64,000 bases of DNA from Halobacteriales archaeon QS_9_68_17. Its GTDB lineage: Archaea > Halobacteriota > Halobacteria > Halobacteriales > Natronoarchaeaceae. The stretch spans positions 23,765 through 87,764 of the forward strand of contig PXSA01000018.1 in assembly GCA_003023565.1 (NCBI GenBank), read 5' to 3'. A program made the translations under genes and the position numbers. The notes below the pieces were generated by a model. The model did not search any database. It had not been told where the DNA came from and was given only the letters and a program-made list of their open reading frames with translations. Shown piece by piece: positions 8,783 through 18,566 of the stretch (within the stretch, counting starts at the first letter, position 1; each line of letters opens with the position of its first letter).

Positions 8783-9022
8783 GTCGATGTGAGAACGGAA
8801 CTCGACCGATCACGCGGCCGGCGCGAGTGTAGTCGTCCCCGGCGACGACCGCGCGAGCGTACGAGGGAGGGCAGGCACTCGGAGCGTCCCCTCGCCACCG
8901 CGAGGGGTCGCGCACACTGGCGGTCCTGGCGGACATAGAAAGAGCGAGGCGCGACTGCCAAGGAGTGCCGAGGGCTTTCCGGTGCAAAGAGTCATAGTGT
9001 TGCGTTCAATAAGCCCTCATTA

Positions 9023-9913
9023 ATGACAGATAGCACCGAACCGGAGAACAGACTCTTCGACTGGTACAGGACCTACATCGGGGAACCCGACGCGCGGACG
9101 GACGTTTACCTCGGGTTCGGCCTCTTCTTTGGGGGGATCGCACTGGGCGTGCTCGCGCTCGTGCTGTTCTTCTGGGGGAGCCTGGCCGAACCACGGACCG
9201 ACCCCTACTTCGCCCGCATCGGGCCGGCGTACACGCTCGGAATGCTCTCGTTACCGATGGCGATGATCGGCATCGTTACGCTGTTGCCGGTCGAGAGGAA
9301 GGCACGCTACGCAGCGGCCGCGGGCGGGGTCGTCAACCTCGCCGCAGTCGTCTGGTTCAACGTCGCGTACCCCGCCGACTGGAACGGCTACGGCGCGGAC
9401 CGGACGATGCAGGTCGTCTCGGTCTACGCGACCGGTCTGACCGTCGTCGTCGGGGCGACCGGCGCGGCGCTGGTCGCGCACCAGCTGGCACAGGCGACCC
9501 CCGACCCGGGCGACATCGAGGCGGTCGACGAGGACGACGAGGAAACTATCTCCGAGGAGCAGATCGAGCAGGACATCGAGAGCGCAATGGAGGGCGTCGA
9601 CATGTCCTGGGGCGGCGTCGAGAAACACGAGGGACGGCAGATCTCCTTCACCACCGATACGGACATCGACGCATCCGCGTTCGACGTCGAGGCGGAGACG
9701 GACCGCTCGGTGGGCGTCGACTCGCAGGTACAGGGCCTCCGACAGATGAAAAGCGGGGAGAAAAAGACGGCGACCTCCGAGTCGACGGTCGACGACCAGA
9801 CCGCGAAACTCAACGAACTCCGCGAGCAGCAGCGCCGGAAGGGATCCGAGTCGAACGACGCCGGCGAACCCGGGTTTCTGGACCGCCTCCGCGGTAAGAT
9901 CGGCCTGAACTGA
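9023..9913 (+). CDS. Membrane protein with long cytoplasmic tail (DUF7139-like)
   Basis: 296 residues. The N-terminal 160 carry four hydrophobic segments (YLGFGLFFGGIALGVLALVL, YTLGMLSLPMAMIGIVTLL, then two more around 100-120 and 135-155). The rest is an acidic soluble tail with DEDDEETISEEQIEQDIESA, a basic patch KSGEKKT and the final FLDRLRGKIGLN. The gene lies 80 bp upstream of the salactin-like actin gene on the same strand. A membrane protein with a charged tail beside an actin suggests, but does not prove, an anchor or regulator of the filament. The family name is from memory. Confidence 0.75.
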   Translation: MTDSTEPENRLFDWYRTYIGEPDARTDVYLGFGLFFGGIALGVLALVLFFWGSLAEPRTDPYFARIGPAYTLGMLSLPMAMIGIVTLLPVERKARYAAAAGGVVNLAAVVWFNVAYPADWNGYGADRTMQVVSVYATGLTVVVGATGAALVAHQLAQATPDPGDIEAVDEDDEETISEEQIEQDIESAMEGVDMSWGGVEKHEGRQISFTTDTDIDASAFDVEAETDRSVGVDSQVQGLRQMKSGEKKTATSESTVDDQTAKLNELREQQRRKGSESNDAGEPGFLDRLRGKIGLN

Positions 9914-9928
9914 TCTAATGCCGGATTA

Positions 9929-9950
9929 TTCCAGGACGATATTCCTGGAA
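9929..9950. promoter_or_regulatory. Inverted repeat upstream of the actin gene
   Basis: Perfect 8-bp inverted repeat ttccagga/tcctggaa around cgatat. It lies 15 bp after the stop of the membrane-protein gene and about 10 bp before the actin TATA box (acttattact, near 9963). It could be an operator for the actin promoter or a terminator of the upstream gene. The absence of a following T-run on the plus strand favours the operator reading. Confidence 0.45.
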
Positions 9951-9993
9951 GTTATCGAGAAGACTTATTACTGGACGGTGGCGTGTCACAGGT

Positions 9994-11019
9994 ATGGCTA
10001 AAGGCCTAGACGTCGGCACGATGAACATCCTGTCGGCACAGCAAGACGGTAACGACACGGTATTCGTCCAGCAGCGCAACTCCTTCGTAGAGATCGAGTA
10101 CTCCGACATGGCGGAGCAGATGCTCTCGCGGAGCGAGGTCCTCCACATTCGGAAAGACGACACGGTGTACGTCGTCGGCGACGACGCGCTCAACTTCGCG
10201 AACATCTTCAACCGCGAGACGCGCCGCCCGATGAAACACGGGATCCTCTCCAGCGACGAGCAGTCCGCCATCCCGATGATGAAGCTCATCATCGAGCAGG
10301 TCGTCGGCGAGCCGGACCGCCCCAACGAGAAGCTCTACTTCTCGACGCCCGCCGATCCGATCGACTCCGACCTCTCGACGCTGTATCACCAGAAGACGAT
10401 CGAGTCGTTCCTCGACGACATGGGCTACGACGCGGAGCCAATCAACGAGGGGATGTCCGTCATCTACTCCGAACTCGCGGACAACAACTTCACCGGCCTC
10501 GGCATCTCGTTCGGCGCGGGCATGACGAACGTCTGTCTCGCCTACTACGCGGTCCCGGTCATGAAGTTCTCCGTCGCCCGCGGTGGCGACTGGGTCGACG
10601 AGCAGGCCGCGCAGGCGACCGGTACGCCCGTCGACAAGGTCACCTCGATCAAGGAGGACGGCTTCGAACTCGACTTCACGACGGACGTCGGCGGCGTGGA
10701 GGGCGCGCTCTCCATCTACTACGAGAACCTGCTCGACTACGTCATCGAGAACATCGTCCGCGAGGTCGACGAGGAGGACGTCGAGGAGGGCCTCGACGTG
10801 CCAGTGGTCGTCACGGGCGGCACCTCCAGCCCCGACGGGTTCGAGGACCTGTTCCGCTCGCACCTCGAAGACGCGAACATCCCGTTCTCGATCAGCGGCG
10901 TGAGTCACGCCAGCGAGCCTCTCTACAGCGTCGCGCGCGGTGGCCTCGTGGCCGCCCGGTCCGACGAGGAAGACCCCGACGCGGGGACGCAGGAAGCGGA
11001 AGCGGCCGCCGACGAGTAA
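9994..11019 (+). CDS. Salactin/volactin-type archaeal actin homologue
   Basis: 341 residues with an actin/MreB-like fold signature: N-terminal phosphate-loop [12 protein letters not shown], second phosphate loop [18 protein letters not shown], then the [12 protein letters not shown] stretch and the C-terminal adenosine motif [12 protein letters not shown]. The acidic C-terminal tail is typical of haloarchaea. It resembles salactin of Halobacterium, which forms dynamically unstable filaments and affects chromosome partitioning. A TATA box lies about 28 nt before the ATG. No chaperone or DnaK features are present. I am confident of the actin superfamily, less so of orthology to salactin. Confidence 0.8.
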   Translation: MAKGLDVGTMNILSAQQDGNDTVFVQQRNSFVEIEYSDMAEQMLSRSEVLHIRKDDTVYVVGDDALNFANIFNRETRRPMKHGILSSDEQSAIPMMKLIIEQVVGEPDRPNEKLYFSTPADPIDSDLSTLYHQKTIESFLDDMGYDAEPINEGMSVIYSELADNNFTGLGISFGAGMTNVCLAYYAVPVMKFSVARGGDWVDEQAAQATGTPVDKVTSIKEDGFELDFTTDVGGVEGALSIYYENLLDYVIENIVREVDEEDVEEGLDVPVVVTGGTSSPDGFEDLFRSHLEDANIPFSISGVSHASEPLYSVARGGLVAARSDEEDPDAGTQEAEAAADE

Positions 11020-11057
11020 CGGCCGCGGTTCCTCTTCGTTTTTCGCCCGGGTAGTCG

Positions 11058-11234
11058 CTACTCGGCGTGTTTCTCCTCGAATCGCCGCAGTGCTTCCTGC
11101 CAGGATTCGAGTTCGACCGGTTCGCTCTCGTGCTCGACGGAGACGCCGACGTAGCCACAGCGCTCGCAGACCTCTGCCTCGCTTCCCGCCAGCGCGTACG
11201 TTTCGAGCGTCGTTTCACAGCGTGGACAGTCCAT
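11058..11234 (-). CDS. Small zinc-ribbon protein
   Basis: 58 residues starting MDCPRCETTLETYAL. Two CxxC knuckles, CPRC at 3-6 and CERC near 23-26, predict one zinc ribbon. A short helical acidic tail (ESWQEALRRFEEKHAE) follows. The ATG at 11234 is chosen because codons upstream do not look coding. It is convergent with the actin gene. Similar tiny zinc-finger proteins are abundant in haloarchaea and mostly uncharacterised. Confidence 0.8.
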   Translation of the reverse strand: MDCPRCETTLETYALAGSEAEVCERCGYVGVSVEHESEPVELESWQEALRRFEEKHAE

Positions 11235-11407
11235 ACTGGGTCCTGATAGGTGCGTCACTAATAATCCCTCGCTTCGAGGGGTTCTTCGGCGGTAGAGGCT
11301 ACTCTGAGTCCTATATAGCCGGATCTGGGTCCCCATCACTGCCACCCGTGATTACTACTGCGTATTCGAAAAAGTTTTTGTATGCGCAGAGGATATGGAC
11401 GAGTAGC

Positions 11408-11806
11408 ATGAGTACGACGCCGACGCCGAACGTGGACCGCACCGTCGAAGGCTGTCAGCCCGCGGACGTGACCCCGGTGGACATCGACGCCGGGACCCTC
11501 GACTCGACCGCGCCCGAGTACCTCCGCGACCTGAAGCGCGAACTCGTCGAGGAGAACTTCCAGCCGGCCGGTCTGACGGTCGACGCCTGCTTCGACGAGG
11601 ACTGTTCGCTCGCGACGCAAGAGGAGATAGAGCGCGTCCGCGACTACGTCCGCGCCGCCTCCTTTCTCGGAGCCGCTCGCCTTACCCTCCGTTTCGACGA
11701 CGTGGCGAACGAGGCGAAGGTCCGGCCCGCGGTCGACGCCTGCGCGGAGCGGGCCCGACGTGAAGGGGTAACGCTGACACTGGACGCGCCCATCTCGTTC
11801 GACTGA
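11408..11806 (+). CDS. Conserved haloarchaeal protein coupled to a methyltransferase
   Basis: 132 residues starting MSTTPTPNVDRTVEG. The middle contains a predicted helical pair (EYLRDLKRELVEENFQPAG) and a Cys pair (ACFDEDCS). No known domain is recognised. Its TGA is directly followed by the ATG of the methyltransferase gene, so the two are cotranscribed. A TATA-like tttttgtatg lies about 28 nt upstream of the start. Confidence 0.75.
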   Translation: MSTTPTPNVDRTVEGCQPADVTPVDIDAGTLDSTAPEYLRDLKRELVEENFQPAGLTVDACFDEDCSLATQEEIERVRDYVRAASFLGAARLTLRFDDVANEAKVRPAVDACAERARREGVTLTLDAPISFD

Positions 11807-12427
11807 ATGAGCACACGGAGCGCGCTGTCCCGCCGCCTCGGCGTCGTCGCCGGCTTCGACGACCCCGACGCGGGACTGGAGCAGTACCCCACACCGCCGG
11901 ACCTCGCCGCGTACCTGGTCCACGTCGCGGACCTGCGCGGCGACGTCGAGGACGGGACGGTCGTCGACCTCGGAACAGGGACGGGAATGCTCGCGCTGGG
12001 TGCCGCGCTCCGCGGCCCCGAGCGCGTCGTCGGGGTCGACCTCGACCACGATCCGCTGCTCACCGCTCGCGAGAACGAGCGCCGCGTCGCCGCGTCGGCG
12101 GCCGTGGAGTGGGTGCTCGGCGACGCCACCGACCCGCCCCTCGCCGTAGAGGACGCGACGGTCGTGATGAACCCCCCGTTCGGCGCGCAGCGCGGGAACG
12201 AACACGCCGACCGCGCGTTTCTCGACACCGCGGCCGCGATAGCGTCCGTGTCGTACTCGATCCACAACGAGGGGAGCCGCGACTTCGTCGAGTCGTTCGC
12301 GGCGGACAACGGCGGCGAGGTGACCGAGGCGTTCCGCGCCGAACTGGACCTCGATCGCCGGTTCGACTTCCACGACGCCGACCGAGAGACGCTCGACGCC
12401 GAAGTGTTCCGGATCGTCTGGAACTGA
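11807..12427 (+). CDS. METTL5-like N6-adenine methyltransferase
   Basis: 206-residue class I SAM-dependent methyltransferase. The SAM-binding motif is DLGTGTGMLALGAA (54-60 core), the acidic residue after the second strand is GVDLDHD, and the catalytic motif is NPPFG (122-126), typical of N6-adenine methylation. Overall size and the LEQYPTPPDLAAYL N-terminus match METTL5, which in eukaryotes modifies one adenosine of small-subunit rRNA. An rRNA target here is inference. It directly follows an unknown gene with which it is coupled. Confidence 0.85.
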   Translation: MSTRSALSRRLGVVAGFDDPDAGLEQYPTPPDLAAYLVHVADLRGDVEDGTVVDLGTGTGMLALGAALRGPERVVGVDLDHDPLLTARENERRVAASAAVEWVLGDATDPPLAVEDATVVMNPPFGAQRGNEHADRAFLDTAAAIASVSYSIHNEGSRDFVESFAADNGGEVTEAFRAELDLDRRFDFHDADRETLDAEVFRIVWN

Positions 12428-12442
12428 CGGTCAGCGCCCTTC

Positions 12443-14080
12443 TCAGCGATACGTCTCCTTCTCGGCGACGCGGACCCGAGTGCCGTCCGCGACGGCGTAC
12501 AGCGCGTCGTCCCGCCGCTCGATCCGCAGGTCCTCGACGGCGACCGACTCGTTCTCGGCCGGGAGCGGTCGTTCTGCGACCGTCCGGTTCGCCGCCGTCA
12601 CGCGGAGCGCGAACCCGCCGCTCTCGTGGGCGACGACGCTTACGTTCTTGCCGCGCACCTGCGGGTCGGCCGTCGCCGGCGAGGAGCTGTACGCGTGACG
12701 GGGGCGTTCGCCCTCCGCGCGTAACCAGACGTGGTACGCGGCGTCGCCCCCGGCCGCCGTCCACCCGGTCCGGCGCACGTCGACCGACGACTCCCAGTCG
12801 ACGCCCCCGACCCGCACGGTCGCGGACCCGCCGTGAGCGAGGCGCTGTGTCGACACGGCTCGCGTCCAGATGTGGCGGTCCCGGTTGATTACGATGACGC
12901 CGCTCGTTCGGACGTCCGTGTCCTCGCCGAACAGGGAGACGTCGAACGCGGGGATCATCCCGTTACGGACGTCCTCGGCGTAGGTGACGGTGTAACCGTC
13001 GACCGTGACCGACCGGTCCGACGGCGGCGTCCCGTCGTCCGCCACCGTCAGCGCGTTGACCGGAATAGCTGGCCCCGCGAGCGCGGCCAGCGCGACGACC
13101 AGGACGACCGCGGCCGCCTGCCGGCGGGACGCGCCGCCAAGCGTCGGGAGCGAGCGCTCCGACGCCGTCACCGCGGCGGTGACCAGCGCGGCGAGCGCCG
13201 CGACGAGCGCAAGTCCGACGCCCTGATAGAGGACGTACTCGCCGTTGCCCCGGAACCAGTACACCGCCCAGAGCCCCTGCGCGACGGCGAACGCGAGGAC
13301 GGCCAGCCAGATCCGGAGCGCGCCCGCCGTCCGCTCGCGGCGGTGCGCCACCGCGACGCCGAGCAGGACGCCGAGAAGCAGGCCGAGCGCGTGGCCCTGA
13401 ACGGCGACCTCCGCCCACCAGGGCGGTCCCGGCGGGGACCCGGACGTGCCCGCGGTGACCACCGGGGAGAGGACGACGCGGTACGCGCGGTTCAGGATCG
13501 CCTGCCCGCCGAGCGCCGCGACGACCGTCGTCAGGGGGTAGTGGACGAGCGCGAACCCCGCGAACGCGAACACGACGCCCGAGAAGCCAATGACGGGGCC
13601 GATGGCGAACAGCCCCGTCAGCAGTCCGACGGCGACGACGGCCGCCGGAAAGAGGACGAACGCGCGGACGTAGGGGTTCGTCCGCCACGACGAAAACGAG
13701 TGCGCGCCGCGCTCGCCCGGGTAGTGGCCCCAGGCGTACTCGGCGATCGGTGCGAGCACGAGCGTCCCGGTAAGGTTGCCGAGCAGGTGCCCCGGGCCGC
13801 CGTGGGAGAACGCCGCCGTGACGATGCCGACGGGGTAGAGATAGGACCACGCGCGGAAGGGAAGCGTCACGGGGTCGTTCCAGTGGACGAGGCCGCGCTG
13901 GACGAAGAGGTAGACGCCGAGGACGACGGCGACGGAGACGAGCGTCCCCCAGGGGACGCCGAGGAGAAAGCGCGTCCGGAGTCGCCGCCCCGACGCCGCG
14001 TGCGATCGGTCCGCGTACCAGGCGACGAACAGGGAGGCTAAAAGGGCACCGACGACTCCGGCGGCGTACGCGAACGACAT
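12443..14080 (-). CDS. Rhomboid-family intramembrane protease with C-terminal exodomain
   Basis: 545 residues. The N-terminal 330 hold the membrane core with rhomboid signatures: HLLGN (98-102), the nucleophile motif GFSG (Ser167) and the catalytic histidine QGHALG (His230). Further hydrophobic segments follow to about residue 355. Residues about 360-545 are a soluble, Thr/Val-rich domain ([30 protein letters not shown]), probably extracellular. Rhomboids cut membrane-bound substrates within the bilayer; the substrate is unknown. It is convergent with the methyltransferase gene, and the 3' ends lie 15 bp apart. Confidence 0.88.
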   Translation of the reverse strand: MSFAYAAGVVGALLASLFVAWYADRSHAASGRRLRTRFLLGVPWGTLVSVAVVLGVYLFVQRGLVHWNDPVTLPFRAWSYLYPVGIVTAAFSHGGPGHLLGNLTGTLVLAPIAEYAWGHYPGERGAHSFSSWRTNPYVRAFVLFPAAVVAVGLLTGLFAIGPVIGFSGVVFAFAGFALVHYPLTTVVAALGGQAILNRAYRVVLSPVVTAGTSGSPPGPPWWAEVAVQGHALGLLLGVLLGVAVAHRRERTAGALRIWLAVLAFAVAQGLWAVYWFRGNGEYVLYQGVGLALVAALAALVTAAVTASERSLPTLGGASRRQAAAVVLVVALAALAGPAIPVNALTVADDGTPPSDRSVTVDGYTVTYAEDVRNGMIPAFDVSLFGEDTDVRTSGVIVINRDRHIWTRAVSTQRLAHGGSATVRVGGVDWESSVDVRRTGWTAAGGDAAYHVWLRAEGERPRHAYSSSPATADPQVRGKNVSVVAHESGGFALRVTAANRTVAERPLPAENESVAVEDLRIERRDDALYAVADGTRVRVAEKETYR

Positions 14081-14169
14081 ACCGGAGCACAGGGACGCCC
14101 CCGATATATTCCTTGATGCTCGCGTTCGGGTTCGTAAACTACAAACGGCGCTCGGGGGAATACGCTCCC

Positions 14170-14454
14170 ATGGAACTACGTGTCATCGACAACACCGAGG
14201 ACGAACTCGCCATCGAGATCGGCGGGGAGGACCACACCTTCATGAACGTCCTCAAGGGCGCGCTGCTGGAGACCGACGGGGTCACCGCGGCGACCTACGA
14301 CGTGAACCCCGAGCAGTCCGGCGGCCAGACCGAACCGATCCTCACGGTCAAGACCGAGGCGGGGACCGACCCCCTCGACGCGCTGGAGGGGGGGACGAAC
14401 CGCGTGACCGAGAAGACGACCGGTTTCCGCGAGGCGTTCGAGGGCGCGGCCTAA
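14170..14454 (+). CDS. rpoL: RNA polymerase subunit Rpo11 (RpoL)
   Basis: 94 residues starting [20 protein letters not shown], with the characteristic [13 protein letters not shown] segment of the archaeal Rpo11/eukaryotic Rpb11 family. It pairs with Rpo3 as an assembly platform of RNA polymerase. The ATG at 14170 is chosen over an upstream ATG at 14116 because homologues begin at this MELR. The 3' end overlaps the convergent zinc-ribbon/CAP gene by 4 bp. Confidence 0.95.
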   Translation: MELRVIDNTEDELAIEIGGEDHTFMNVLKGALLETDGVTAATYDVNPEQSGGQTEPILTVKTEAGTDPLDALEGGTNRVTEKTTGFREAFEGAA

Positions 14455-15284
14455 CAGAGCGTTATCACCACGAAGACGTCCCCGTCCGGCGCGACGTGGA
14501 CGTCAGTGCCGATCGCTTGACGGTTCTCCGAGCGGAGCTGACTTCCGAACGACGGGTCTCCGTTGTACGCCCGCACGATGTGTTCCGACAGTCCGCTCTC
14601 GTTGAAACGCTCTATCGCTCGCCCATCGTCCTGGCCCTGCAGGACGTACGGTGCTCCGGCGGGCGTGCGCGAGCAGGAGTATCCGACCGACTCGAACGCG
14701 TCCCGCAGGCTCTCGTCGGGCGCGTTCTCGCCGTACTGGCGCGTCACCCGTATCTTGTTGTAGCGCTCGGCGACGGCGTCTAACTCCTCGTCGGTTCGGA
14801 TATCGGTCACGCCGGCGTCCGCGCGGCGCTCGTTGACGCCGTCGACGACGCCGGCTTCGACCGCCGAGAGGTTCGTCCCGTTCGCAGTCTCCGCCTCGCC
14901 GGGCACGTCGCCGAGGCCGTCGCCGCCGAGCCCCGGCACGGGGATCACGCCGGCGGCGACCAGCGCGACCACCGCGACCAGCGCGACGCTCGCGGCGATG
15001 TACTCCTTGCCCAGGTCGAGGTAGCTTCCCGTTTCGAGTTCGGACTCGTCGAACCGCTGCTCGCGCTTCTCCAGGTGCATGTGGCCGCACCGACTGCACG
15101 GCGGCGAGTTCTTCGGGTGGTTACGGCCGCACTCCTCGCAGACCCAGACGTAGGTGGTGCCGGTGTCGACGGTGCCCGTGTTCTGGCGGACGACCGCTTC
15201 CTCGAACTTCCCGTGCCCGCAGTTGTCACAGGGCGGGTCGTTCTCCTCGTAGGGTTTTCCGCACCACTCGCAGCGCCACTTCAT
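14451..15284 (-). CDS. Double zinc ribbon, transmembrane, CAP-domain protein
   Basis: 277 residues. Residues 1-70 hold two zinc ribbons (CEWC...CDNC and CEEC...CSRC). A single membrane segment ([19 protein letters not shown]) follows at about 95-115. Residues about 135-277 look like a CAP/SCP-type domain: [26 protein letters not shown] is the usual first helix region. The zinc ribbons should be cytoplasmic and the CAP domain outside. The start at 15284 gives the first Cys-rich ribbon intact. The role is unknown. Confidence 0.8.
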   Translation of the reverse strand: MKWRCEWCGKPYEENDPPCDNCGHGKFEEAVVRQNTGTVDTGTTYVWVCEECGRNHPKNSPPCSRCGHMHLEKREQRFDESELETGSYLDLGKEYIAASVALVAVVALVAAGVIPVPGLGGDGLGDVPGEAETANGTNLSAVEAGVVDGVNERRADAGVTDIRTDEELDAVAERYNKIRVTRQYGENAPDESLRDAFESVGYSCSRTPAGAPYVLQGQDDGRAIERFNESGLSEHIVRAYNGDPSFGSQLRSENRQAIGTDVHVAPDGDVFVVITLC

Positions 15285-15479
15285 TCGTGAGAACGTTCGG
15301 GGGGGTGAGGAAAAACCTGTCGGCACTGGGAGGAAGGCCCCCGGACCTCCTCCCGAAGTCCGACCCCTCGGTACTCGCGCGCCGCGGGGTACTCCGATAT
15401 GACCGTTTCGCTCCGGGTCGCCATCGGTGACCACCCGCGCGAAAACGTGGGTGAAAAAGCGCTCACTTCGTTCGCGCCG

Positions 15480-16292
15480 CTACGGCCGGACCGGTACGCC
15501 GCGCTCGTCGAGGTGTTCCTTGACCTCCCTGATCGAGTACTCGTCGAAGTGGAAGATGGACGCGGCGAGGGCGGCGTCCGCGCCGGCGTCGGTGAACACC
15601 TCGTAGGCGTCCTCGGGACCGCCGCAACCGGAGGAGGCGATGACCGGCGTCGAGACGGCGTCGCAGACGCCCTTCGTCAGCGGGATGTCGTACCCTTCCT
15701 CGGTGCCGTCGGCGTCGATGGAGTTGACGAACAGTTCGCCAGCACCGCGGGACTCGGCCTCCGTCGCCCACTCGATCACGTCCACGCCGGTGCCCTCGCG
15801 GCCGCCCTTGACGGTGCATTCGAACCAGCAGGACTCGCCGTCGACCTGCGCGTAGTGTTCGCCCTGCCCGTCGAAGCGGCGTTTCGCGTCGACGCTGATG
15901 ACGATGCACTGACTGCCGAACGCCTCCGCCCCTTCGGTGATCAGTTCGGGGCGTTCGAGCGCGCCGGTGTTTATCGACACCTTGTCCGCGCCGGCACGGA
16001 GCGTCTCCTTGATGTCGTCGCGCGTGCGGATGCCGCCGCCGACCGTGAGCGGGATGAACACCTCGTCGGCCACGTCCTCGACGACGCCGAGCATCGTCTC
16101 GCGGCCGTCGGCCGAGGCGGTGATGTCGAGGAAGACGAACTCGTCGGCCCCGGCCTCGTTGTACAGTTTCGCCATCTCGACGGGGTCGCCGGTGTAGCGC
16201 AGGTTCTCGAAGTTGACTCCCGTGTACACCGCCGCGTTCCCGTCCTCGTCCAAGTCCACGTCGATGCAGGGGATGATTCGCTTCGTCAGCAT
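15480..16292 (-). CDS. hisF: HisF, imidazole glycerol phosphate synthase cyclase subunit
   Basis: 270-residue TIM-barrel enzyme. With HisH it makes imidazole glycerol phosphate and AICAR in histidine synthesis. The N-terminus RIIPCIDVD has the catalytic Asp11, and VISVDAKRR has the second catalytic Asp135. Phosphate-binding loops VGGGIRT and [10 protein letters not shown] are present. Its partner hisH is at 29358-30002, not adjacent, as is common in haloarchaea. The start ATG at 16292 is unambiguous. Confidence 0.96.
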   Translation of the reverse strand: MLTKRIIPCIDVDLDEDGNAAVYTGVNFENLRYTGDPVEMAKLYNEAGADEFVFLDITASADGRETMLGVVEDVADEVFIPLTVGGGIRTRDDIKETLRAGADKVSINTGALERPELITEGAEAFGSQCIVISVDAKRRFDGQGEHYAQVDGESCWFECTVKGGREGTGVDVIEWATEAESRGAGELFVNSIDADGTEEGYDIPLTKGVCDAVSTPVIASSGCGGPEDAYEVFTDAGADAALAASIFHFDEYSIREVKEHLDERGVPVRP

Positions 16293-16444
16293 TTACTATC
16301 CGATGGTTCGCGCGTGGGCCGTTTGACGGTTTCGACACTGGCGAGTTCGGTTTCGAGGGGTCGGAAGATACGCGGCGGCGGCCGGGGCCGCCGCGGACGC
16401 CGCGCTTCGGACCGTTTAAGAGCCGTCCGACAGAATCGTCGAGC

Positions 16445-16615
16445 ATGACCGGCGAAGACGAACACGGCCATCAGGACACGGACGCATCGGACGCAGAACC
16501 CGGCCGCGAGACGGCCCCGCAGAGCCCGTATGGCATGCGAGCGGTCGGCATCGGCTTCGCGGTGCTGGCCGTCGGCCTCCTCGTCGCGTTCGCAGTGCCG
16601 CTTTTGCTTGGCTGA
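16445..16615 (+). CDS. Small single-span membrane protein
   Basis: 56 residues starting MTGEDEHGHQDTDASDAE. A polar, His/Asp-rich N-terminal half is followed by one hydrophobic segment (VGIGFAVLAVGLLVAFAVPL). The shape is typical of a conserved haloarchaeal small membrane family. It has strong GC3 bias and lies between hisF and fluC. The function is unknown. Confidence 0.75.
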   Translation: MTGEDEHGHQDTDASDAEPGRETAPQSPYGMRAVGIGFAVLAVGLLVAFAVPLLLG

Positions 16616-16629
16616 GTCCCCTCCGCTTC

Positions 16630-16983
16630 TCAGACGGAGTCGACGAGCGCCGTCCCCGCGAACACCGCCGCCAGCGAGAGCGTCAGGTTCAGCGCCGCGT
16701 TCGCGGCCGCCGTCCGTCGCTTCCCCCGGTCCCACAGCTGTACCGTCTCCACGGAGAACGAGGAGAACGTGGTGAACGCGCCGCAGGCACCCGTGCCGAG
16801 AAACAGCAGGCTCGACTCCGACGCCGTCGAGGCAGTGAGCGCGCCCAACGCGAGGCTCCCGACGACGTTCACCGCGAGCGTGCCCCGGGGGACGTCCGCC
16901 CCGTGTGCGACGACGCCGTAGACGAGGTGACGGGTCAGTGCGCCGAGCACGCCTCCGAGGCCGACGAGATAGGCGGGGTTCAC
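16630..16983 (-). CDS. fluC: FluC/CrcB fluoride channel subunit (second copy)
   Basis: 117 residues with four membrane segments and the FluC signature GTGACGAFTTFSSFSVE, which includes the pore Phe residues and the Na-binding turn. Also present are GGVLGALTRHLV and NVVGSLALGALT. FluC forms dual-topology dimers that export fluoride. The start overlaps the stop of the upstream fluC by 4 bp, so the two are coupled and may form a heterodimer. Adjacent unequal fluC genes elsewhere encode opposite-facing subunits. Confidence 0.93.
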   Translation of the reverse strand: MNPAYLVGLGGVLGALTRHLVYGVVAHGADVPRGTLAVNVVGSLALGALTASTASESSLLFLGTGACGAFTTFSSFSVETVQLWDRGKRRTAAANAALNLTLSLAAVFAGTALVDSV

Positions 16984-17369
16984 GCGCGCACCCTCGCGGC
17001 CACCCGGAGCGCGGTCCAGCGGCCCAGCACGACGCCGAGGAAGCCCAGCGCGTAGTTGCCGACGACGTTGAGCACCGCGACCGTCGGGGCCGCCGTCGCC
17101 GTCTGGACCGCGAACGTGCTGTACGTCGTCAGCGACGAGAGAAAGCCCGTGCCGAGCGCGACCCGTAGCTGCCGGGAGAACGCCCCGACGAGCGCCTCCT
17201 CGTAGAGGACGAACCCGAGGAGGGCGCTCCCGACGACGTTCGCGGCCAGCGTCGCCGGTCGCGCCGGTAACACGAGGTCCGTGGCGTACCTGACGCTTGC
17301 ACCGGCGAACCCGCCGAGCGCGATCAGGACGGTCGACTCGACCGTCACCAGCGAGCGTGACTCGGTCAT
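16980..17369 (-). CDS. fluC: FluC/CrcB fluoride channel subunit (first copy)
   Basis: 129 residues with four membrane segments. Signatures are LGGFAGASVRYATDL, NVVGSALLGFVLYEE and GTGFLSSLTTYSTFAVQTA. The ATG at 17369 (MTESRSL) is preferred to a TTG 24 bases upstream. It is the promoter-proximal member of a coupled pair. I looked upstream for a fluoride riboswitch and did not find a convincing one. Confidence 0.92.
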   Translation of the reverse strand: MTESRSLVTVESTVLIALGGFAGASVRYATDLVLPARPATLAANVVGSALLGFVLYEEALVGAFSRQLRVALGTGFLSSLTTYSTFAVQTATAAPTVAVLNVVGNYALGFLGVVLGRWTALRVAARVRA

Positions 17370-17791
17370 CGGTTCGGGCTGTCTCGTCGGCAACGCGAAT
17401 AGCTTCCGGATCGGGGACGTGTGCGCCGTGAATTCACGAAGACATACTCCATCAGCCTTGACACGGTCCGTGGCGCGTCGGATCGGTATGCAACTCCGCG
17501 TGGCTCTCGACGGATTCGAACGACACAGCGAGCGCCGGTTCCCGGAGGAACACCGGACTACCGGCGCGTTTTCGGGGGGTGAGGGCCGTCTCGTTCACGT
17601 CGCGCCGACCGGCGCGCACGTCGCCGGGCCGGAGTTCGACCCCCTTACGCCTGCTCCGGGGGCTACGGCTACACGTGGTTCCGTGGTTTGCTCTCACCGT
17701 CTTCAGGATTTTTGTCGATGTGCGCGTGCGCGCGTAGGCGGCGTGTCCGGACGAGTCGTGGGTAGCGGTAACACGGAACGCCGGCGACCGT
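17370..17791. other. Intergenic stretch, no gene recognised
   Basis: 422 bp between the start of fluC and the 3' end of the ThuA gene. Frames in it lack codon bias and homology. It must contain the fluC promoter near 17400-17430. A tRNA-like ggattcgaac and a minus-strand ggctgatgg motif were examined and rejected. A DNA or RNA element of another kind remains possible. Confidence 0.5.
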
Positions 17792-18502
17792 TCACCCCTC
17801 GTAGCGGTCCACGTTCTCGAACGTCGGTGACGGCCCGTCGTCGGGGGCCGCCCATCGGACGCCGTTGTCTATCACGTGTCGGATCGTCTCCTCGCGGTAG
17901 ATGGGGTACGTCTCGTGGCCCGGCCGGAAGTAGAAGACCCGCCCGCTCCCGCGGCGGTAGCAACACCCGCTGCGGAACACCTCGCCGCCCTCGAACCACG
18001 AGAGAAAGACGAGGGTGTCCGGCTCCGGTACGTCGAAGCGTTCGCCGTACATCTCCGCCTCGGCGACGACGAACGTCTCGTCGACGCCGTCGGCGACCGG
18101 GTGGCCTGGTTCGACCGTCCACAGACGCTCTCGCTCGCCGCTCTCGCGCCATTTCAGCGAGCAACTCGTCCCCATCAGGCGCTTGAACGGCTTCGAGTGG
18201 TGCGCGGAGTGGAGGGGGAGAAAGCCCATCCCGTCCCGGACGCGAGAGACGACGCGGTCCACGACGGCGTCCTCGACCTCGTCGTGGGCCGCGTGGCCCC
18301 ACCAGAGCAGGACCGCCGTCCCGTCGAGGACGTCCTCGGGCAACCCGTGTTCCGGTTCATCGAGCGTCGCGGTGGTGACGTCGTGTCCGCGCTCGGCGAG
18401 GGCGTCGGCGAGGGCGGCGTGGATACCGTCGGGGTACACCTCTGCGACCTCGTCGTCCTCGCGCTCGTGGCGGTACTCGTTCCAGACGGTGACCGAGACC
18501 AT
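17792..18502 (-). CDS. ThuA-like glutamine-amidotransferase-fold protein
   Basis: 236 residues starting [13 protein letters not shown]. The ThuA family signatures are [12 protein letters not shown], the [14 protein letters not shown] loop and [10 protein letters not shown]. ThuA proteins of bacteria act in trehalose utilisation, and others are sugar-related hydrolases or isomerases; the fold is that of class I amidotransferases. The substrate is unknown. The start at 18502 (ATG) is chosen over an in-frame GTG 21 bases upstream. Confidence 0.85.
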   Translation of the reverse strand: MVSVTVWNEYRHEREDDEVAEVYPDGIHAALADALAERGHDVTTATLDEPEHGLPEDVLDGTAVLLWWGHAAHDEVEDAVVDRVVSRVRDGMGFLPLHSAHHSKPFKRLMGTSCSLKWRESGERERLWTVEPGHPVADGVDETFVVAEAEMYGERFDVPEPDTLVFLSWFEGGEVFRSGCCYRRGSGRVFYFRPGHETYPIYREETIRHVIDNGVRWAAPDDGPSPTFENVDRYEG

Positions 18503-18566
18503 GTCGTCTACCGCCACGGCCACGGCTAAAGGTCGACCGGTCCGAGAACGGGAGAACGGAGAGCGG

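Noticed and set aside
17505-17535. tRNA-like ggattcgaac (T-loop) in the same gap.
   Set aside because: The flanking five bases on each side do not pair and no acceptor, D or anticodon arm can be built around it.
17430-17560. Possible fluoride riboswitch upstream of the fluC pair (minus-strand ggctgatgg).
   Set aside because: The GGCTGATG word is present, but the upstream GGCGATG loop and the complementary pseudoknot strand are not, so the required fold cannot form.
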